The notes beneath the pieces are model-generated. The model was not told the origin of the DNA. It saw only the letters and a list, made by a program, of their open reading frames with translations, and did not search any database. A DNA stretch of 64,000 nt, taken from Acridotheres tristis (Eukaryota > Chordata > Aves > Passeriformes > Sturnidae). Made by a program: the position numbers and the translations under genes. Below are positions 60,110 through 64,000 of this stretch, piece by piece (within the stretch, counting starts at the first letter, position 1; every line of letters starts with the position of its first letter). The stretch spans positions 21,154,143-21,218,142 of the forward strand of contig CM072897.1 in NCBI GenBank assembly GCA_037013685.1, given 5' to 3'.

Positions 60110-60650
60110 AGGAATAGGGCAGATCTCTCGTCTCCAGAGAGGCTCCAAAATTCAGATGGAAAAAATATATATATTTCCAACCATTATATTTCGTGAAAGG
60201 AGCTGTTCATCCACTTAAAATATAGGTGACAAGTACAAAAGGTATTTGTCATTCTAGAGCAGGCCAAATCTTCAGGAGACCCAAGATATATGCTACGCAC
60301 CCATGGCCCACCGTCTTATACAGCTCCTATACTGTAAATTCCAATTACATCATGCAGCCTTGTTTAAATACCGTGAAACCTGGCTCATGCCCTAAGTATG
60401 TTTTATATATTGCCACATCCATTTGAAATGGATGGGCAATGTGTTTTACGGCACATGTGCAAATATCTCCATATTTTTCCACCTGGGGGTTTATGGGATC
60501 TTTCAGAAAATTAATAATGGGGCTCAGAGGAAATGTTCGACTTGGACGCAGTAGTGGAGATTTATGGCCGTCCCACTGGATGCCAGGGAAAAGTCTGAAA
60601 GCACCCGGAGCAGACGCAGGCCCCACGACTTCACCAGCATTCCCTGAGAG
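60110..60650. promoter_or_regulatory. Large AT-rich block, candidate conserved enhancer
   Basis: This is the longest AT-rich, repeat-free island in the window, over 500 bases in GC-rich surroundings. It includes AATTCCAATTACATCATGCA near 60338, GTTTAAATACC near 60362, an extended near-palindrome (60409-60440), and AAAATTAATAATGG near 60507. Retained CpG words (TTCGTGAAAG, TACGGCACATG, GTTCGACTTGGACGC) fit long-term conservation. No frame exceeds about 125 codons. Enhancer role is inferred; conservation is untested. Confidence 0.5.
60409..60440. other. Near-perfect 32-bp inverted repeat
   Basis: The left arm (ATTGCC, an extra A, then CATCCATTT, 60409-60424) and right arm (AAATGGATG then GGCAAT, 60426-60440) are reverse complements apart from one unpaired A at 60415, with a single G (60425) at the centre. 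The inner 19 bases (60416-60434) are a perfect odd palindrome. It could be a dimer binding site or, less likely, a cruciform. Confidence 0.9.
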
Positions 60651-61848
60651 CTGATTTTGCATAACAGTCAGGACCAGGAATTTCCCCCTACAGCCAGCAG
60701 GTTGACAGGAAGGCACTGCTCAGGAAGTGAGGAGCAAGGGATAGGGATGAAGATGGAGGTGGGGACTTGTGGAACGTCCTGGGGGCTGCTGCCAGTGGCT
60801 CAGATTTGGGCAGGGCACGGGAATGACTGAGCCTTGCTGGTGTCGGGGCAGCACTGCCTGGCCAGTCCAAGGGCCCCCTTTGGCCACCCTGCCTTGCTCC
60901 CAGCTCCAGGTACTGTCTGTTTTTGCTGGAAAAGGGACAGTCTGTATGTGTGTGCTGGCCAAAGCCATCTCATTTCTGGCTCAAGATGCCGGCTAGAGCC
61001 TGTTGGGGTCTGCTGGGTATTCTGATGGATGAGCAAATCCCAGCTGCCCCAGCATGGGGAGAACACATGGCTCCCAGGACACTGACCCGAGCAGCACCAG
61101 CCCTGTCTCACGGCCACGGGGATCGCAGCATGGGTGGTCAGCAGGGCTGGGAAGGGACACTCAAGAGTCACCACATACCAAAAGCCGCAAATGGCCTTGA
61201 GGTCGGGTTAGTGACCCATAGCACAGTCCCGGAGCTTTAAGCATTGGAGACAATTTGCACCCACTGTCATCTGCACTGTCTGGCAAGACACAGGCAGGGG
61301 ACAGGAGGGGACAGGCAGGATGCAGAACCTGGCTTTAACCTCTGCTGCTGCAGAGGTCTCTCTGGGGATGTTGGTGTCAGGGAGAGATCCAACCCAGGCA
61401 CCTCCAGACTCCTCGAATATGCTGAGCTGGGTTTGATCTGCTCATCTTCATCTCCTCACACCCTGTGCTGTGAGCAGGATCGTGATCCCCACTGCGGCCA
61501 AGCCAGGGGTCAGCTGGTGACTGTGTGTGCCTGAGCTGGCCACTGCCTGCTCTCAGACAGGGAATCCTCCATGACCAGCCATCTTCTGGGAATGCCAGCT
61601 CTCCCTGCTTCTGCACAGCTGATGGTTTCCCATCGTGTGGGTGTGCGGGGGGCGGGGGGGAGGGGGTGGTGGGAAGCAGTGTGTGATGTTTATTTTGACA
61701 GCAGAGAGGCTGGTTCTCCAAGATTTTGGGGTAGAGCATCTGGTCCAAGATGAAAACATTGTCTATTTATTGAGTCTCACTGTGGCTGTGTAAACAGAGG
61801 ACCAGCTTCGATGGATGCTGAGGGTTTGATCCTTTCCCGTGCAGAGAA
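60651..61848. other. Interval without a recognised feature
   Basis: No gene or repeat family recognised. A G-rich patch with a few C and A lies at about 61647-61670. Frames are under 125 codons. Confidence 0.5.
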
Positions 61849-61871
61849 ATCAGAAATCAATGATTTCTGAT
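61849..61871. other. Perfect 23-bp palindrome with one-base centre
   Basis: The arms ATCAGAAATCA and TGATTTCTGAT are exact reverse complements around a single A (61860). The word GGATGCTGAG occurs on both sides, near 61813 and 61875, adding a direct repeat around the palindrome. No known element is recognised. Confidence 0.93.
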
Positions 61872-64000
61872 CAAGGATGCTGAGCCCAAGACATGAGGGT
61901 ACCAGCATGGCTCTGATGGGGCAGCAGCACCCCTGGCAGGATGTTACCTTTGTGTCATGACTCCTGTGCCTCTGGCAAACCTCCTGGCACAACACCAAAG
62001 CGATGCCTCGGAGCCAGCTTGGGGCATGTGCAGGTCTGGGACTGCAGCAGGATACCCCCATCCCCAGGGTGCTGGTGGGGACTGCTCTTCCCTCCCGCCT
62101 CATCCTCTCCATTGCTGCTGAGGTGGGAAAAACCCGGCAGGAGGGAGCTGACGGGTTTCTCCAGATGGTGCCCCGCTGACCCCAGCTGTTCCCCATCTTC
62201 AGCTCTTCCTTAGGAAAACACGGCACGGGCCAGCCCATCAATTAATGGTTTCCTCATGTTCCCCCAGCACAGCCGACGTGGGAAGCTGTCTCCCTGCTCC
62301 CCAGCCCTGCTGAACTGAGCCCCCCGTGCCCCTATGCCCCAGACCCCACACAGGTGCTGCATATCCTGTGCACACGGGGAGCATGTGTTTAGCCAGTGAA
62401 TTGTGCCCTTGTAAAGATGAACAAGGAGCTAGATAGGTTGAATGAAGGACTACATGAACAAATGACAGGTGACTAATGCTGATGTAATAAGTGCCCCCAA
62501 GGCTGGTAAAAATACACTAGGCATATTGAAGAAGAGCACATTTCTCAGTTTTGCAAGGACAAGAGAGGCTTGGAGAAAATAAATTCCCCAAACACTTGTT
62601 TGACGTGGTCATGGGTGCAAAAAGTGTGCCCTGCCTTGGTCCTACAGCCCCTCTGGAAGGAGCCTGAGTGGATGAAGGAGCCCTGGTTGGGACTGGGAGG
62701 ACAGGAGGAGGGCTGAGAATTGCAGAGGCTGTGCTTTGCTTAGGAAGCAATATTTAGGATGTCAATGAGACTTGTGAGGGTTGTAAAGTGTTGAGTAAAA
62801 CACTATGCTAAGGTAAGGGGTGATGGACAGAGTGCTGCAGTACCAAGGGCACAGGACAGAGGATGTGGCACTGATTGGATGACAGGATGTGGTTGGTTGG
62901 AGACAGGTCACCACACCTGAGGAGAGGCAGCAGGCCACAGTTGCCTAGTACTATGTTCACAGGTGGCAATGTACAACTTGTCCATGTTATTAACCATAGA
63001 AGCCTGGAGAGTATGGGCTGGCAGAGCCACCATCACTGCTCTCTGATAACTGAAGCCGCTACTAAGATCCACTTGGATCTGCATGGTAGCATGGACAGAA
63101 GTTGCTCTGTGTACCAGAGAGCATCAGGAGAATAAGGAGAGCAAGACCAGGTCAGACTATGACAGGGGTCACTTTAAGTAGGCCTTGCCCCTTCTTAGAG
63201 ATTCAGCTCCCCACCAGGAAGAATATCCCCACACCCCAGCACTGAGCTGTGCCCTGTTGGCTAAACAAAATGATCTTTGCTTGATCCTATTTCAGCTAAG
63301 GAACGTGTTTTCCTGTGTGATGCAGTCAATTTTTATTTATGTGGGGTTTGATTACCAAGAGCAAAATGATGGAAAATACGCTACACATACATCCATTTGT
63401 CTGTCCACTCAAGCTGGGGTTCAGCTGTCCAAACTCCCATGATCTCTCATGAGTGGAGCTGGCTGGATAACACAGAAACAGAGCATTGAGTTTTCTGTAG
63501 TATTTTCACATTTTGTGTCTTTCCTTGGCCAAATTCCGGGTTTTCATGAAAAATGTCCACTGGCGTTTTGAAATGAGAAAAATTTCAACCAGCTGCAAAA
63601 TTCAGTCCCAAAGCAGGAGGGAAATTGCAAACTTGGCCTCTCTTTCTGCTGCCTTTGTGTCTCAAATACTTTACTCCAGCTGAATACTGAGAAAAGACCT
63701 GTTAAATAAAAAAACACGGATGGAAATGTGTGTGGTGGTTTTGGCCCTTCCCATGTGGGCCGGCATCTGCTGCCTGCAGCAGCCGGTCCCAGCACGGTGC
63801 CTCTTGGCACACTGAGCTCAGCCAGCTGCTGCACAGGGCGGGGGATCTGTGCTCGAGGAATTGGGAGTGCACCAGAGCGCACCAAAGGCTTTTCATATGC
63901 TTTGCTGAATTAATACGTTTTTCCTTGAAGAGCTATTTTGGAAAACATATGGGTTTGTAGTGCCAAGCAGAGTTTGCACTGCAGTCTCTCTCTTGCCCTT
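61872..64000. other. Gene-free stretch, nothing recognised
   Basis: No supported gene or repeat family. An AT-richer pocket at about 62395-62530 contains TGACAGGTGACTAATG near 62463 (a TALE-type TGACAG and a TAAT core), and another lies at about 63290-63400. Either could be regulatory, but the signal is weak. Frames are under 155 codons. Confidence 0.45.

Overview
The window looks like nuclear DNA from a bird. It carries at least seven dated copies of the LINE retrotransposon CR1, several with the 3' tail built on ATTCTATG/ATTCTGTG octamers and the 3' end wording typical of avian CR1 families. CR1 also occurs in turtles and crocodilians, so the bird call is strong but not absolute. Species cannot be told from this sequence.

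I find no protein-coding gene, tRNA, rRNA or CRISPR array that I can support. The many open frames (up to about 270 codons) are short, overlap on both strands, lack family motifs, and mostly reflect the GC-rich, stop-poor composition. The window is best read as intergenic or intronic DNA. The only recognisable protein remnant is a broken CR1 reverse transcriptase on the minus strand at 12.9-14.3 kb, in which the two metal-binding aspartates of the FADD box have become asparagines.

Layout. 1-6 kb: plain sequence ending in a purine-only tract (5.7-5.9 kb). 6-14.3 kb: three CR1 copies, a small minisatellite and a (TG)n run. 14.3-25 kb: plain sequence with mononucleotide runs, an AT-rich conserved-looking block at 19.9-20.3 kb and a CR1 copy at 22.9 kb. 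25-28.1 kb: a decayed pentanucleotide array followed by three AT-rich, enhancer-like blocks. 28-38 kb: plain sequence, a CpG-rich patch at 33.8-34.1 kb, and two enhancer-like blocks (35.6 kb with a POU octamer next to a homeodomain core; 36.6-36.9 kb). 38.5-39.0 kb: a splice-flanked segment and a six-copy 33-bp minisatellite. 40-48.5 kb: several AT-rich blocks, a CpG-rich patch at 46.75-47.13 kb, and a CR1 copy at 48.2 kb. 51-54 kb: a tiny exon-like segment and a CpG-rich patch with a TATA-like element and a GC hairpin. 55-64 kb: two short CR1 ends, a large AT-rich block at 60.1-60.65 kb with a near-palindrome, and a perfect 23-bp palindrome at 61.85 kb.

Inference: AT-rich, repeat-free islands dense in homeodomain, POU, GATA and nuclear-receptor-like sites, scattered through a GC-rich background without genes, resemble the non-coding regulatory landscape of a developmental gene outside the window. 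This rests on composition and motif reading only. No alignment was possible, and conservation is not shown. I found no clear evidence of a new biological system.
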